Below, piece by piece: positions 8,824-17,385 of a stretch of DNA of 64,000 nucleotides. The notes under the pieces are model-generated. The model was not told where the DNA came from. It did no database searches and worked only from the letters and a program-made list of their open reading frames with translations. Where the stretch lies: positions 1 through 64,000 of the forward strand of contig NZ_JAFEMB010000002.1 in the NCBI RefSeq assembly GCF_016892705.1. The letters run 5' to 3'. How positions within the stretch are numbered: the stretch's first letter is position 1; every line of letters begins with the position of its first letter. Both the position numbers and the translations under genes were made by a program. This DNA is from Microvirga pudoricolor (GTDB taxonomy: Bacteria > Pseudomonadota > Alphaproteobacteria > Rhizobiales > Beijerinckiaceae).

Positions 8824-9390
8824 ATGGAAGTGATCCTTCTCGAGCGCGTCGCAAAGCTCGGACAGATGGGCGAAACCGTGAAGGTGCGCGACGGTTACGC
8901 GCGCAACTTCCTCCTGGCCCGCGGCAAGGCCCTGCGCGCCACCAAGGCCAACAAGGACCATTTCGAGGCTCAGCGCGCCCAGCTCGAGGCCCGTAACCTC
9001 GAGCGCAAGACGGAAGCCCAGGGCGTCGGCGAGAAGCTCGACGGCCAGAGCTTCACGATCATCCGCCAGTCCGGCGAGACCGGCGTGCTCTACGGCTCGG
9101 TGTCGACCCGCGATCTCGCCGAGACCGTCTCGGCCGGCGGGTTCTCCGTGAACCGCGACCAGTTCGCTCTGAACCAGCCGATCAAGTCGGTCGGTCTCCA
9201 TACGGTGCCGGTCGTCCTGCACCCGGAGGTCGAGGTGAACGTGACGATCAACGTCGCCCGCAGCCCCGAGGAAGCCGAGCGTCAGGCCCGTGGCGAGAGC
9301 ACCACGACCCGCGAAGAGCTGAACCTAGACGATCTCGGCCTTGAGGTCGGCGCCGCGCTGGCCGAGGCCGGCGGCGACGAGGAACTCTGA
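8824..9390 (+). CDS. rplI: 50S ribosomal protein L9
   Basis: 188 residues: the usual two-domain L9 plus an acidic C-terminal extension (about 150-188) typical of alphaproteobacteria. The N-terminus is MEVILLERV, followed by the signature [14 protein letters not shown]9 binds 23S rRNA domain V and helps frame maintenance. ATG 8824 follows AAGGAGAAAA. A terminator hairpin begins 8 nt after the stop, closing the rpsF-rpsR-DUF2232-rplI unit. Confidence 0.98.
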   Translation: MEVILLERVAKLGQMGETVKVRDGYARNFLLARGKALRATKANKDHFEAQRAQLEARNLERKTEAQGVGEKLDGQSFTIIRQSGETGVLYGSVSTRDLAETVSAGGFSVNRDQFALNQPIKSVGLHTVPVVLHPEVEVNVTINVARSPEEAERQARGESTTTREELNLDDLGLEVGAALAEAGGDEEL

Positions 9391-9397
9391 GACGAGC

Positions 9398-9425
9398 GGC
9401 CCGGAGCCGTGTTCCGGGCCATTTG
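9398..9425 (+). terminator. Terminator after rplI
   Basis: Stem GGCCCGGA (9398-9405) / TCCGGGCC (9413-9420), 7-nt loop, then ATTTG. It separates rplI from the dnaB promoter. Confidence 0.65.
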
Positions 9426-9450
9426 ACCGAAGGGTCCCAAGCCTGGCCGC

Positions 9451-9479
9451 TTGAGGTCGTTCCTATTTTGTTCTAGATT
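9451..9479 (+). promoter_or_regulatory. Probable dnaB-alr-radA promoter
   Basis: TTGAGG (9451-9456), 17-nt spacer, TAGATT (9474-9479). It is the best promoter match in the 302-nt gap between rplI and dnaB and would give a leader of about 205 nt. The spacer contains a GTTC-N7-GTTC box. The rest of the gap (9480-9692) shows no gene or clear structure. Confidence 0.55.
9459..9473 (+). promoter_or_regulatory. Alphaproteobacterial-type LexA (SOS) box
   Basis: GTTCCTATTTTGTTC is an exact GTTC-N7-GTTC direct repeat, the operator form recognised by LexA in alphaproteobacteria. It occupies the spacer between the -35 and -10 elements, where bound repressor would block polymerase. Function is inferred from sequence and position. 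Confidence 0.6.
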
Positions 9480-9692
9480 GGCGCTTCCTGTCCGAGTCGG
9501 TGGGGAGCGCCTTTCCTTTTGGCAGCCGAGTCAAGCGGCGCGCGCCGAAGCGCGGGCGTCGGTGTGAATCAGTGAGGACATCGAGGACAATCCGGCGAGA
9601 TGGGGCCGGACACGAAGGATGTGGTCGGACGGCAACCTTCCGGTCACCGATTCTGGTCTAAGAGGCTTGTTCAACCCTTTTCGGAGCGCCAG

Positions 9693-11186
9693 ATGGCCCA
9701 AGCCAATGCCCTGATCGCCCGCCTCGAAACCGTCGAGCAGCAATATCGCGCGGCCCCGAGCAACATCGATGCGGAACAGGCCCTTCTCGGCGCGATCCTG
9801 GTCAACAACGACGCCTATTACCGGGTCTCGGACTTCCTGGCGCCCGAGCATTTCTTCGAGGACCTGCACCGGCGCGTCTATGAGGTCGCCACCACGCTCA
9901 TCAAGCAGGGCAAGGTCGCGACGCCGATCACCCTGAAGACCTTCTTGGGCGACCAGGATCTAGGCGGCGTCACCGTCTCTCAATACTTGGCCCGCCTCGC
10001 GGCGGAGGCCACCACGGTCATCAACGCCGAGGATTACGGCCGCACGATCTCGGACCTCGCTACGCGCCGAAACCTCATCAATATCGGCGAGTCCATGGTG
10101 AACGTCGCCTACGACGCACCGGTCGATTCCTCTCCGCGAGACCAGATCGAGGATGCGGAGAGGCGCCTTTACGCGCTTGCCGAGACCGGCCGCTACGATG
10201 GCGGCTTCCAGCGCTTTTCCGACGCCCTCACGGCCGCTATCGACATGGCGGCGGCTGCCTACAAGCGCGAGGGGAAACTCTCGGGCATCTCGTCCGGCCT
10301 CGTCGATATGGACCGGATGCTCGGCGGATTGCAGCCGTCCGATCTCGTGGTCCTGGCGGGCCGTCCCGCCATGGGCAAGACCTCGCTCGCCACCAACATC
10401 GCCTTCAACATCGCCAAGGCCTACGAGTCCGAGAAGCAGCAGGACGGCACGCTGAAAACCGTCAACGGCGGCATCGTCGGCTTCTTCTCGCTGGAAATGT
10501 CGGCCGAACAGCTCGCCACCCGTATCATCGCCGAGCAATCGGGTGTGCCGTCCTACAAGATTCGCCGCGGCGACATGCGCGAGGACGATTTCTACAAGAT
10601 CACCGAAGCCGCCCGGGTCATGCAGTCGATCCCGTTCTACATCGACCAGACCGGCGGCATTTCCATCGCGCAGCTCACCGCGCGCGCCCGGCGCCTCAAG
10701 CGCCAGCGCGGCCTCGACCTCCTCGTCATCGACTATCTTCAGTTGCTCTCCGGCTCGTCCAAGAAGGGCGAGAATCGCGTGCAGGAACTGACCGAGATCA
10801 CCACCGGCCTCAAGGCGCTCGCCAAGGAGTTGGCCGTGCCGGTCATCGCCCTGTCCCAGCTCTCCCGCCAGGTCGAAAACCGGGACGACAAGAGGCCGCA
10901 GCTCTCGGACCTGCGTGAATCGGGTTCGATCGAGCAAGACGCCGACGTGGTCCTTTTCGTTTACCGCGAGGAATACTATCTGAAGAACAAGGAACCGAAG
11001 CCCGGCACGGAAGAATACTTCAAGTGGCAGGCTGAGATGGACCAGATCCACGGCAAGGCCGAGGTCATCATCGGCAAGCAGCGTCACGGACCGACAGGCA
11101 CGATCCAGCTTGCCTTCCAGGCCGACGTGACCCGCTTCACGAACCTCGCCGACGAGGACAAGCTTCCCGAACGGATGGGCGATTGA
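9693..11186 (+). CDS. dnaB: Replicative DNA helicase DnaB
   Basis: Hexameric helicase that unwinds DNA at the replication fork. I use ATG 9693 (497 residues), preceded by GGAGCG. A frame extension to 9600 exists, but the DnaB N-domain homology starts after it (SNIDAEQALLGAIL). Walker A reads GRPAMGKTS, Walker B is LLVIDYLQLL, and RQVENRDDKRP and DLRESGSIEQDADVV are the H3/H4 helicase motifs. The TGA overlaps the alr TTG start. A probable LexA-type box lies in its promoter. No intein is present. Confidence 0.97.
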   Translation: MAQANALIARLETVEQQYRAAPSNIDAEQALLGAILVNNDAYYRVSDFLAPEHFFEDLHRRVYEVATTLIKQGKVATPITLKTFLGDQDLGGVTVSQYLARLAAEATTVINAEDYGRTISDLATRRNLINIGESMVNVAYDAPVDSSPRDQIEDAERRLYALAETGRYDGGFQRFSDALTAAIDMAAAAYKREGKLSGISSGLVDMDRMLGGLQPSDLVVLAGRPAMGKTSLATNIAFNIAKAYESEKQQDGTLKTVNGGIVGFFSLEMSAEQLATRIIAEQSGVPSYKIRRGDMREDDFYKITEAARVMQSIPFYIDQTGGISIAQLTARARRLKRQRGLDLLVIDYLQLLSGSSKKGENRVQELTEITTGLKALAKELAVPVIALSQLSRQVENRDDKRPQLSDLRESGSIEQDADVVLFVYREEYYLKNKEPKPGTEEYFKWQAEMDQIHGKAEVIIGKQRHGPTGTIQLAFQADVTRFTNLADEDKLPERMGD

Positions 11187-12340
11187 CGATCACGACACCG
11201 CAAGCCGGCACCCGCGGCCCGATCCCGGCCGAGGAGGCCGGCGGACTTCTCACCATCGATCTCGACGCCCTGGCGTCGAACTGGAAAACCCTGCGTGACC
11301 GCGCGGGCACCGAGACGGCGGCCGTCGTCAAGGCGGATGCCTATGGGACCGGCATCGAGCAGGCCGTCCCGGCGCTCGTCGATGCGGGTTGCGGCACGTT
11401 CTTCGTGGCCCACATGGCCGAGGCGAAGCGCGCACGCGCCGCGGCGCCGAATGCCACGATCTACGTGCTCAACGGTTTCCTGACCGGCACCGCCGCCACC
11501 TATTTGAACTTCGGCATCCGGCCGGTCCTGGGTTCCTGGCCCGAAATCGACGAGTGGGCGGCCTTCTGCCGGGCCCAGGGCAAAACCTTCCCGGCCGCGA
11601 TTCATGTGGATACGGGCATGAACCGCCTCGGACTGCGCGTCGCGGACGGCATGGCCCTCCGGGGCGACCGGCGCCTCGAGGATTTCGAGCCGGCCCTCCT
11701 CATGAGCCATCTGGTGAGCGCTGAGGACCCGGCCCACGAGATCAATGCGCGCCAGATCGAGGCCTTCTCGGCGGTGGCAGCCACCCTGCCCGGCATCCCA
11801 GCCTCGCTCGCCAACTCGTCCGGCATCTTCCTGAAGGACATGCCGCGCTTCTCCCTCGCCCGCCCAGGCTACGCTCTCTATGGCGGCAACCCGACGCCGG
11901 ATGCAAAGAATCCCATGGAGCCCGTCGTGCGGCTCGAAGGCCGCATCCTTCAGCTCCGCTCCGCCGAGCATGGCGAGACGGCGGGGTACAGCGGCGCTTG
12001 GACGTCGAAGGGCAGGCGGCGCCTGGCGACCCTTTCGGTCGGCTACGCGGACGGCTATCCCCGTTCGGCGGGCAGCACGGACGCCAATGTGGGCCAAACG
12101 GGCCTCGCCATCGTGGCCGGGCGGCGGTGCCCCTTCGTGGGCCGCGTCTCCATGGACCTCATAATCATCGACGTGACGGACGTGCCGGAGGATGCCGTAC
12201 GCCAGGGCGACACCGTGGTGCTGATCGGCGACGGCCTCGACGTCGACGAGGTCGGGACCCGTGCTGGCACCATCGGCTACGAAATCCTCACGGGCCTCGG
12301 GCGGCGCTATGCGCGCACCTATCGCGGAGGCGTCGCCTGA
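11183..12340 (+). CDS. alr: Alanine racemase
   Basis: PLP enzyme that makes D-alanine for peptidoglycan. 385 residues. K50 in VVKADAYG is the PLP lysine. GYSGAW is the region of the second catalytic Tyr. HVDTGMNRLG, VGYADGYPR and GRVSMD are family blocks. The start is taken as TTG 11183, overlapping the dnaB stop by 4 nt, because no better start precedes the fold. The stop TGA overlaps the radA ATG. This dnaB-alr-radA coupling is the usual order in Hyphomicrobiales. Confidence 0.95.
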   Translation: MTITTPQAGTRGPIPAEEAGGLLTIDLDALASNWKTLRDRAGTETAAVVKADAYGTGIEQAVPALVDAGCGTFFVAHMAEAKRARAAAPNATIYVLNGFLTGTAATYLNFGIRPVLGSWPEIDEWAAFCRAQGKTFPAAIHVDTGMNRLGLRVADGMALRGDRRLEDFEPALLMSHLVSAEDPAHEINARQIEAFSAVAATLPGIPASLANSSGIFLKDMPRFSLARPGYALYGGNPTPDAKNPMEPVVRLEGRILQLRSAEHGETAGYSGAWTSKGRRRLATLSVGYADGYPRSAGSTDANVGQTGLAIVAGRRCPFVGRVSMDLIIIDVTDVPEDAVRQGDTVVLIGDGLDVDEVGTRAGTIGYEILTGLGRRYARTYRGGVA

Positions 12341-13761
12341 TGGCCAAGCGTCATCCCGCCTTCGTTTGCCAGGAATGCGGCGCGGTCTACAACCGCTGGA
12401 AGGGCAAGTGCGAGGCCTGCGGCGGCTGGAACACCATCGTAGAGGAGCAGGGCTCCGCCAGTCCGATGGCCGGTCCCGTGGCCACCCGTCCGTCCCGCGC
12501 CAAGGGTCGGATCTTCCCGCTCGAGGGCCTGTCCGGCGAGACCAAGGAGGCCCCCCGGACGCCCTCCGGCATCGCCGAACTCGACCGGGTCACCGGCGGC
12601 GGCTTCGTGAAGGGATCGGTGATCCTGCTCGGCGGCGATCCCGGCATCGGCAAATCCACGCTCCTGATGCAGGCGACCGCAGCTCTGGCCCGGGGGGGAC
12701 ACCGGGTCGTCTACATCTCCGGCGAGGAGGCGGTCGCCCAGGTGCGCCTGCGGGCGGAACGTCTCGGCCTGTCCGACGCGCCCGTGGAGCTCGCATCCGA
12801 GACCAATGTCGAGGACATCATCGCGACCTTGTCCGAAGGCAGCCAGAAGCCTGCTCTGGCCATCATCGACTCGATCCAGACCATGTGGACCGAGACCGTG
12901 GAATCGGCGCCCGGCACGGTCACCCAGGTGCGGGGCAGCGCCCAATCCCTCATCCGCTTCGCGAAGACCACGGGCACCGCCGTGATCCTCGTGGGCCACG
13001 TGACCAAGGACGGCCAGATCGCCGGTCCCAGGGTGGTGGAGCACATGGTGGATGCGGTCGCGTCCTTCGAGGGCGATACGGGCCACCATTTCCGAATCCT
13101 GCGCGCGGTGAAGAACCGCTTCGGGCCCACGGACGAGATCGGCGTGTTCGAGATGTCCGACATGGGCCTGCGGGAGGTGTCGAACCCCTCCGAGCTGTTC
13201 CTGTCGGGCCGCGACCTCGCAACCCCCGGCACCGCCGTCTTCGCCGGCATGGAGGGCACTCGTCCCCTGCTGGTCGAGATTCAGGCGCTTGTCGCTCCCT
13301 CGCCCCTCGGCACGCCCCGACGCGCCGTCGTCGGCTGGGACCAGAACCGCCTCTCCATGATCCTGGCGGTGCTGGAGGCCCATGGAGGCCTGAAGCTCGG
13401 CATGCACGACGTGTATCTCAACGTGGCGGGCGGCCTTCGCATCACCGAGCCCGCCGCCGACCTCGCGGCGGCTGCTGCTCTCGTGTCCTCTCTTTCCGGA
13501 TCGCCGCTGCCGCCCGACACGGTCTATTTCGGCGAGATGGGCCTGTCCGGCGCGATCCGGCCCGTGGCCCAGGCCCAAGCCCGGTACAAGGAAGCGGCCA
13601 AGCTCGGCTTCGCCAGCGCCGTGGCGCCCGCGTCCAAAACCGAGAAGGGCGAGCGCGCGCCGTTGCGGGCCTCATCCATCGGGCACATCACGGATCTGGT
13701 GGCGGGCATCGCTGCGAGCCGTCCACGAGGAAAACCCGCTCTCCATCGCAGCGAAGGGTGA
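12340..13761 (+). CDS. radA: DNA repair protein RadA (Sms)
   Basis: RecA-like ATPase that drives branch migration in recombination. I use the ATG at 12340, overlapping the alr TGA (473 residues). The frame is open further upstream but has no radA homology there. The N-terminal zinc finger reads CQECG...CEACGGW. Walker A is GGDPGIGKST. The RadA-specific KNRFG motif lies in VKNRFGPTDE. The C-terminus is a Lon-protease-like domain (GAPRRAVVG-type and AAALVSSLSG segments). Sharing a transcript with dnaB behind a putative SOS box would place two DNA-metabolism genes under damage control. Confidence 0.97.
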   Translation: MAKRHPAFVCQECGAVYNRWKGKCEACGGWNTIVEEQGSASPMAGPVATRPSRAKGRIFPLEGLSGETKEAPRTPSGIAELDRVTGGGFVKGSVILLGGDPGIGKSTLLMQATAALARGGHRVVYISGEEAVAQVRLRAERLGLSDAPVELASETNVEDIIATLSEGSQKPALAIIDSIQTMWTETVESAPGTVTQVRGSAQSLIRFAKTTGTAVILVGHVTKDGQIAGPRVVEHMVDAVASFEGDTGHHFRILRAVKNRFGPTDEIGVFEMSDMGLREVSNPSELFLSGRDLATPGTAVFAGMEGTRPLLVEIQALVAPSPLGTPRRAVVGWDQNRLSMILAVLEAHGGLKLGMHDVYLNVAGGLRITEPAADLAAAAALVSSLSGSPLPPDTVYFGEMGLSGAIRPVAQAQARYKEAAKLGFASAVAPASKTEKGERAPLRASSIGHITDLVAGIAASRPRGKPALHRSEG

Positions 13762-13846
13762 CGGAGCGTATTCTTGAGGCTATACGTCCGTCACCTTGGC
13801 CCTAAAACCAAGGTCTCGTGTCCACCTGCGCGTTAGGCCCCAGCCC

Positions 13847-14467
13847 ATGCCCGTTCCGATTCTGGATCTCGTCGTTCTCGGCGTCGTGTTGATTTCGGCC
13901 CTTCTGGCCGCCGTCCGTGGCGTCACCCGCGAGGTCCTCGCCATCGTGGCCTGGCTGGCGGCGGCGGCGGCCGCCTGGTTTCTCCACCCGGCCGTGCTGC
14001 CCACCGTGCAGCAATACATCAACAACGCCACCATCGCCCTCGTGGCGGCCATCGGCGGCATTTTCATCGTGACCCTGATCATCGTGTCGATCATCACGGT
14101 CAAGATCTCCGACCTGATCCTCGACTCCCGGATCGGGGCCCTGGACCGCACGCTCGGCTTCGTCTTCGGCGCCGCGCGCGGCTTCCTGATCTGCGTGATC
14201 GGCTGGATCTTCCTGGGATGGCTTCTTCAGGGCAAGAATCCCGAATGGGCCACCTCCTCCCGCACGCGCCCGATGCTGGAGAACACCGGCAACAACCTGA
14301 TCGCCATGCTGCCCGACAACCCGGAAGGCCTGCTCCAGCAGCTGCGCAAACGCGACGGGCAGGACGCGGACCCGGCGGAACCGGCCGAGCCCGACCCGCA
14401 GCGCGGCGCCCCGGCCCCGGCTCCGGCCGCCCCGGGTGCTCCCGCGGCGCCGCAACGGCGAAGCTGA
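13847..14467 (+). CDS. cvpA: CvpA-family membrane protein
   Basis: 206 residues from ATG 13847. The N-terminal ~165 residues hold four membrane segments and the CvpA-type LDLVVLGVVLISALLAAVRG start. The C-terminal 40 residues are Pro/Ala-rich. CvpA proteins are linked to envelope integrity, and to colicin V production by name only. It lies upstream of purF, the same pairing as E. coli cvpA-purF. A 7-bp inverted repeat (13793-13799/13808-13814) precedes the gene. Confidence 0.88.
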   Translation: MPVPILDLVVLGVVLISALLAAVRGVTREVLAIVAWLAAAAAAWFLHPAVLPTVQQYINNATIALVAAIGGIFIVTLIIVSIITVKISDLILDSRIGALDRTLGFVFGAARGFLICVIGWIFLGWLLQGKNPEWATSSRTRPMLENTGNNLIAMLPDNPEGLLQQLRKRDGQDADPAEPAEPDPQRGAPAPAPAAPGAPAAPQRRS

Positions 14468-14605
14468 GCCGCCTGTGCAGGAACGCATACAGTCCTTGGT
14501 GTTTATGCGGGAAAGCTTGAGAATGACGGCCGAGGCCGAATTAAGCCCCGGAAATTGTTGAGAAGTCCTGCGCGCACGTCAGTGCAGCCGCGACACCGAC
14601 AGGCA

Positions 14606-14634
14606 TTGGCGTAAAGTCTAAGGGCGATTACATA
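14606..14634 (+). promoter_or_regulatory. Probable purF promoter
   Basis: TTGGCG (14606-14611), 17-nt spacer and TACATA (14629-14634), 33 nt before the purF ATG. No PurR-type operator was recognised in the 200-nt cvpA-purF gap. Confidence 0.45.
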
Positions 14635-14667
14635 GGGCTCACGCGCCGCCGGCGCATTCCAAGGAAA

Positions 14668-16176
14668 ATGATGATGTCTGCACGGTCAGAGACTTGGCAG
14701 GGGGAATCTTGGCAGGTTGAGCCCCGTCAAGTCGACCTCGACCTGGATGGCGACACCCTGCGCGAAGAATGCGGCGTTTTCGGCATCTATGGTCACCCGG
14801 ACGCGGCGGCGATCACCGCGCTGGGCCTCCACGCGCTCCAGCACCGCGGCCAGGAGGCGGCCGGCATCGTCTCGTTCGACGGCCACGTGTTCCACCTGGA
14901 GCGGAAGCTCGGCCTCGTGGGCGACGGCTTCTCCGACCGCAATGTCATCGAGCGACTGGAAGGCGTGTCGGCCATCGGCCATGTCCGCTATTCGACCACC
15001 GGCGAGACCGTGCTGCGCAACGTGCAGCCCCTTTTCGCCGAGTTGGACGGGGGCGGCTTCGCGGTGGCCCATAACGGCAACCTGACCAACGGCCTGACGC
15101 TTCGCCGCAACCTGATCCGCGACGGCGCCATCTGCCAGTCGACCACCGATACCGAGGTGATCGTCCACCTGGTGGCCCGGAGCCGCCAGAAGCTCGTCGT
15201 GGATCGCTTCGTGGAGGCGATCCAGCAGATCGAGGGCGCCTATGCCCTCGTGGCCCTCACCAACAAGAAGCTCATCGGCGCCCGCGATCCGCTCGGCATC
15301 CGCCCCCTCGTGCTCGGCGAACTCGATGGCCGCTACATCCTGGCCTCCGAGACCTGCGCACTCGACATCATCGGCGCCCGCTTCGTGCGCGACATCGAAA
15401 ACGGTGAGGTCGTGGTCATCTCGGACGACGGCATCGAGTCGTTCCGCTTCGCGCCCAAGCAGGCGCCGCGCCCCTGCATCTTCGAGTACATCTATTTCGC
15501 CCGTCCGGATTCCGTGGTGAACGGCCGCAGCGTCTACGACGTGCGCAAGAGCATGGGCCGGGAGCTGGCCCTGGAATCCCCGGCCGATGCGGACGTCGTG
15601 ATACCGGTGCCGGATTCGGGCGTTCCGGCCGCTCTGGGCTTTGCCCAGACCTGCGGCATTCCCTACGAGCTCGGCATCATCCGCAACCATTACGTCGGGC
15701 GTACCTTCATCCAGCCGACCCAGTCCGTGCGGGAGCTCGGGGTGCGCATGAAGCACTCCGCCAACCGCTCGGCCATCGCGGGCAAGCGGATCGTGCTTGT
15801 GGACGACAGTCTCGTGCGGGGCACGACCTCGGTGAAGATCGTCCGCATGATGCGCGAGGCGGGCGCCAGGGAAGTGCATTTTCGCATCGCGTCTCCGCCC
15901 ATCACCCATCCGGACTTCTACGGCATCGACACGCCCGAGAAGGAAAAGCTTCTCGCAGCCACCCATGATCTCGAGGCCATGCGGCAGTATATCGGCGCAG
16001 ACTCGCTGGCGTTCCTGTCGATCGAGGGCATTTACCGGTCCATGGGCGAAACGAACCGAAACGCGGCGCAGCCGCAGTTCACGGACCATTGCTTCACGGG
16101 CGATTACCCGACGCCGCTGACGGACCTGTCCGTGGCGACGCCGCGCCGCCTCGCCCTTCTGGCGGAAGCCGACTAA
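14668..16176 (+). CDS. purF: Amidophosphoribosyltransferase
   Basis: First committed enzyme of purine synthesis: PRPP plus glutamine gives phosphoribosylamine. 502 residues. C35 in EECGVFGIYGH is the Ntn nucleophile, so a 34-residue propeptide would be cleaved. The glutamine-binding segments HNGNLTNG and RYSTTGE are present. The PRPP loop is VDDSLVRGTT. Four Cys suitable for an iron-sulfur type enzyme were not examined in detail. ATG 14668 is followed by two more Met codons, so the exact start is uncertain by a codon or two. An SDR gene follows at 15 nt. Confidence 0.97.
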   Translation: MMMSARSETWQGESWQVEPRQVDLDLDGDTLREECGVFGIYGHPDAAAITALGLHALQHRGQEAAGIVSFDGHVFHLERKLGLVGDGFSDRNVIERLEGVSAIGHVRYSTTGETVLRNVQPLFAELDGGGFAVAHNGNLTNGLTLRRNLIRDGAICQSTTDTEVIVHLVARSRQKLVVDRFVEAIQQIEGAYALVALTNKKLIGARDPLGIRPLVLGELDGRYILASETCALDIIGARFVRDIENGEVVVISDDGIESFRFAPKQAPRPCIFEYIYFARPDSVVNGRSVYDVRKSMGRELALESPADADVVIPVPDSGVPAALGFAQTCGIPYELGIIRNHYVGRTFIQPTQSVRELGVRMKHSANRSAIAGKRIVLVDDSLVRGTTSVKIVRMMREAGAREVHFRIASPPITHPDFYGIDTPEKEKLLAATHDLEAMRQYIGADSLAFLSIEGIYRSMGETNRNAAQPQFTDHCFTGDYPTPLTDLSVATPRRLALLAEAD

Positions 16177-16191
16177 CCGCAGGTCATTTTC

Positions 16192-16935
16192 ATGGATAAG
16201 CCTCTTTCGAACCGCGTCGCGGTCGTCACCGGCGCGTCGCGCGGCATCGGCCGGGCGGCGGCCCTGGCCCTGGCCGAGGCCGGCGCCCATATCGTGGCGC
16301 TGGCGCGCACCCAGGGCGCACTGGAAGACCTCGACGACGCCATCAAGGAGAAAGGCAGCTCCGCCACCCTGGTGCCGGTGAATCTGAAGGATCTCGCGGC
16401 CATCGACCGCCTCGGCGCGGCGGTTCACGAGCGCTGGGGCAAACTCGACATCCTGTTCGGCAACGCGGGCGTCCTGGGCGAACTGTCCCCCATCACCCAT
16501 ATTGACCAACCTGTGTGGGACGAGGTGATGACCGTCAACGTGACGGCCAATTACCGCCTCATCCGCTCCCTGGACCCGCTCCTGCGGGCCTCCGATGCCG
16601 GGCGCGCGATCTTCGTATCCTCCGGCGCGGCCCACAAATGCCTGGCCTATTGGGGCCCGTACTCCGTCTCGAAAGCGGCCCTCGAAGCCCTGGTGCGCAC
16701 CTACGCGGCCGAGACGGCCACGACTCCGGTCAAGGCGATGCTGGTCAATCCCGGCCCCTTGCGCACCGCCATGCGCCAGAAGGCGATGCCGGGCGAGGAT
16801 CGCATGACCTTGAAGACGCCCGAGGATCTGGCGCCCCACATCCTGAAGCTGGCGCTGCCCTCCTGGACGGTGAGCGGCAAGATCTACGACTTTCCGGGCG
16901 GCGGGAAGGTTCTGACGCCGCAGATGCCGGTTTAG
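16192..16935 (+). CDS. Short-chain dehydrogenase/reductase
   Basis: NAD(P)-dependent oxidoreductase of the classical SDR fold, 247 residues. The cofactor glycine motif is TGASRGIG (13-20), the structural motif GNAG is present, and the catalytic Y157-x3-K161 lies in YSVSK with a Ser just upstream (VSSGAAH). It begins 15 nt after purF, a linkage seen in related genomes, so co-transcription is likely. The substrate is unknown. The C-terminal PGPLRTAMR region resembles 3-oxoacyl-ACP reductase-like members, but that is not decisive. Confidence 0.9.
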   Translation: MDKPLSNRVAVVTGASRGIGRAAALALAEAGAHIVALARTQGALEDLDDAIKEKGSSATLVPVNLKDLAAIDRLGAAVHERWGKLDILFGNAGVLGELSPITHIDQPVWDEVMTVNVTANYRLIRSLDPLLRASDAGRAIFVSSGAAHKCLAYWGPYSVSKAALEALVRTYAAETATTPVKAMLVNPGPLRTAMRQKAMPGEDRMTLKTPEDLAPHILKLALPSWTVSGKIYDFPGGGKVLTPQMPV

Positions 16936-16954
16936 GATCGCGTTTCTGGAGTTC

Positions 16955-17001
16955 CCTGGATCATCCTTCGAGACGCCCGCTGCGCGGGCCCTCAGGATGA
17001 G
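16955..17001 (+). repeat. Palindromic extragenic repeat, left copy
   Basis: 47 bp starting CCTGGATCATCC and ending CCCTCAGGATGAG. It is internally palindromic (CATCCT...AGGATG outside, GCCCGC/GCGGGC inside). It supplies the stop codon of the GIY-YIG gene. Confidence 0.8.
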
Positions 17002-17297
17002 GTTGAGAGAATTCTTCGCTTCGAGAGTCCAGGCAGCGCGTCGAAATCACCTCGTATCAACGCCTCTTTCTTTGCCCTCGACCAGCCTTTAATCTGCCGC
17101 TCGTACGAAATTGCTTCGATAATGCTGTCGAAGTGAACGGAATAGACGACAGACACCGGCCTGCGGTTCAGTGTGTAACCTGGGAAAGTCCCCTGGTTGT
17201 GCTGGCTCACCCGAGTATCGAGATCGTAATGACGGCTGGTGCCGACGTAATAACTGCTGTCTGCACACTTCAGAATGTAAAGCCAGCAGCCATTCAT
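16992..17297 (-). CDS. GIY-YIG nuclease-domain protein
   Basis: 101 residues, the size of the minimal UPF0213/COG2827-type GIY-YIG proteins. The GIY and YIG equivalents are WLYILKC and YYVGTS, followed by the catalytic Arg region (RVSQHNQG), FPGYT, and the conserved Glu in YERQIKGWSRAKKEALI. Known GIY-YIG enzymes cut DNA, but the small stand-alone members have no settled role. The stop codon is inside the left repeat and the start lies 24 nt from the right repeat, so the gene and its repeats look like one unit. ATG 17297 is followed closely by alternative starts. Confidence 0.88.
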   Translation of the reverse strand: MNGCWLYILKCADSSYYVGTSRHYDLDTRVSQHNQGTFPGYTLNRRPVSVVYSVHFDSIIEAISYERQIKGWSRAKKEALIRGDFDALPGLSKRRILSTSS

Positions 17298-17320
17298 CTT
17301 CGAAGATCCAATCCTCTGCG

Positions 17321-17367
17321 CTCATCCTGAGGGCCCACGGGGCGGGCGTCTCGAAGGATGATCCAGG
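17321..17367 (-). repeat. Palindromic extragenic repeat, right (inverted) copy
   Basis: Reverse complement of the 16955-17001 repeat with only three differences, all in the central loop segment (TGCGCG versus CCCGTG). Differences confined to the loop with conserved arms suggest that the folded form matters. Confidence 0.8.
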
Positions 17368-17385
17368 AAGCACCGTAGACGCGAC

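Larger units (their letters stand above)
16955..17367. mobile_element. Repeat-bracketed GIY-YIG nuclease cassette
   Basis: A 413-bp unit. Two 47-bp palindromic repeats in inverted orientation (44 of 47 positions identical) enclose a single minus-strand GIY-YIG gene that almost fills the space between them. It lies between the SDR gene and der, which run toward each other from opposite strands. The architecture suggests a non-autonomous or nuclease-linked REP-like element. Mobility is inferred, not shown. Confidence 0.55.

Noticed and set aside
9600..9692. 31-residue N-terminal extension of dnaB
   Set aside because: No homology upstream of ATG 9693, and the extension lies in the leader.
14686..16839. 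717-codon minus-strand frame over purF and the SDR gene
   Set aside because: It mirrors two clearly identified plus-strand genes. It is His/Gly/Arg-rich as expected for an antisense shadow in GC-rich DNA and has no domain.
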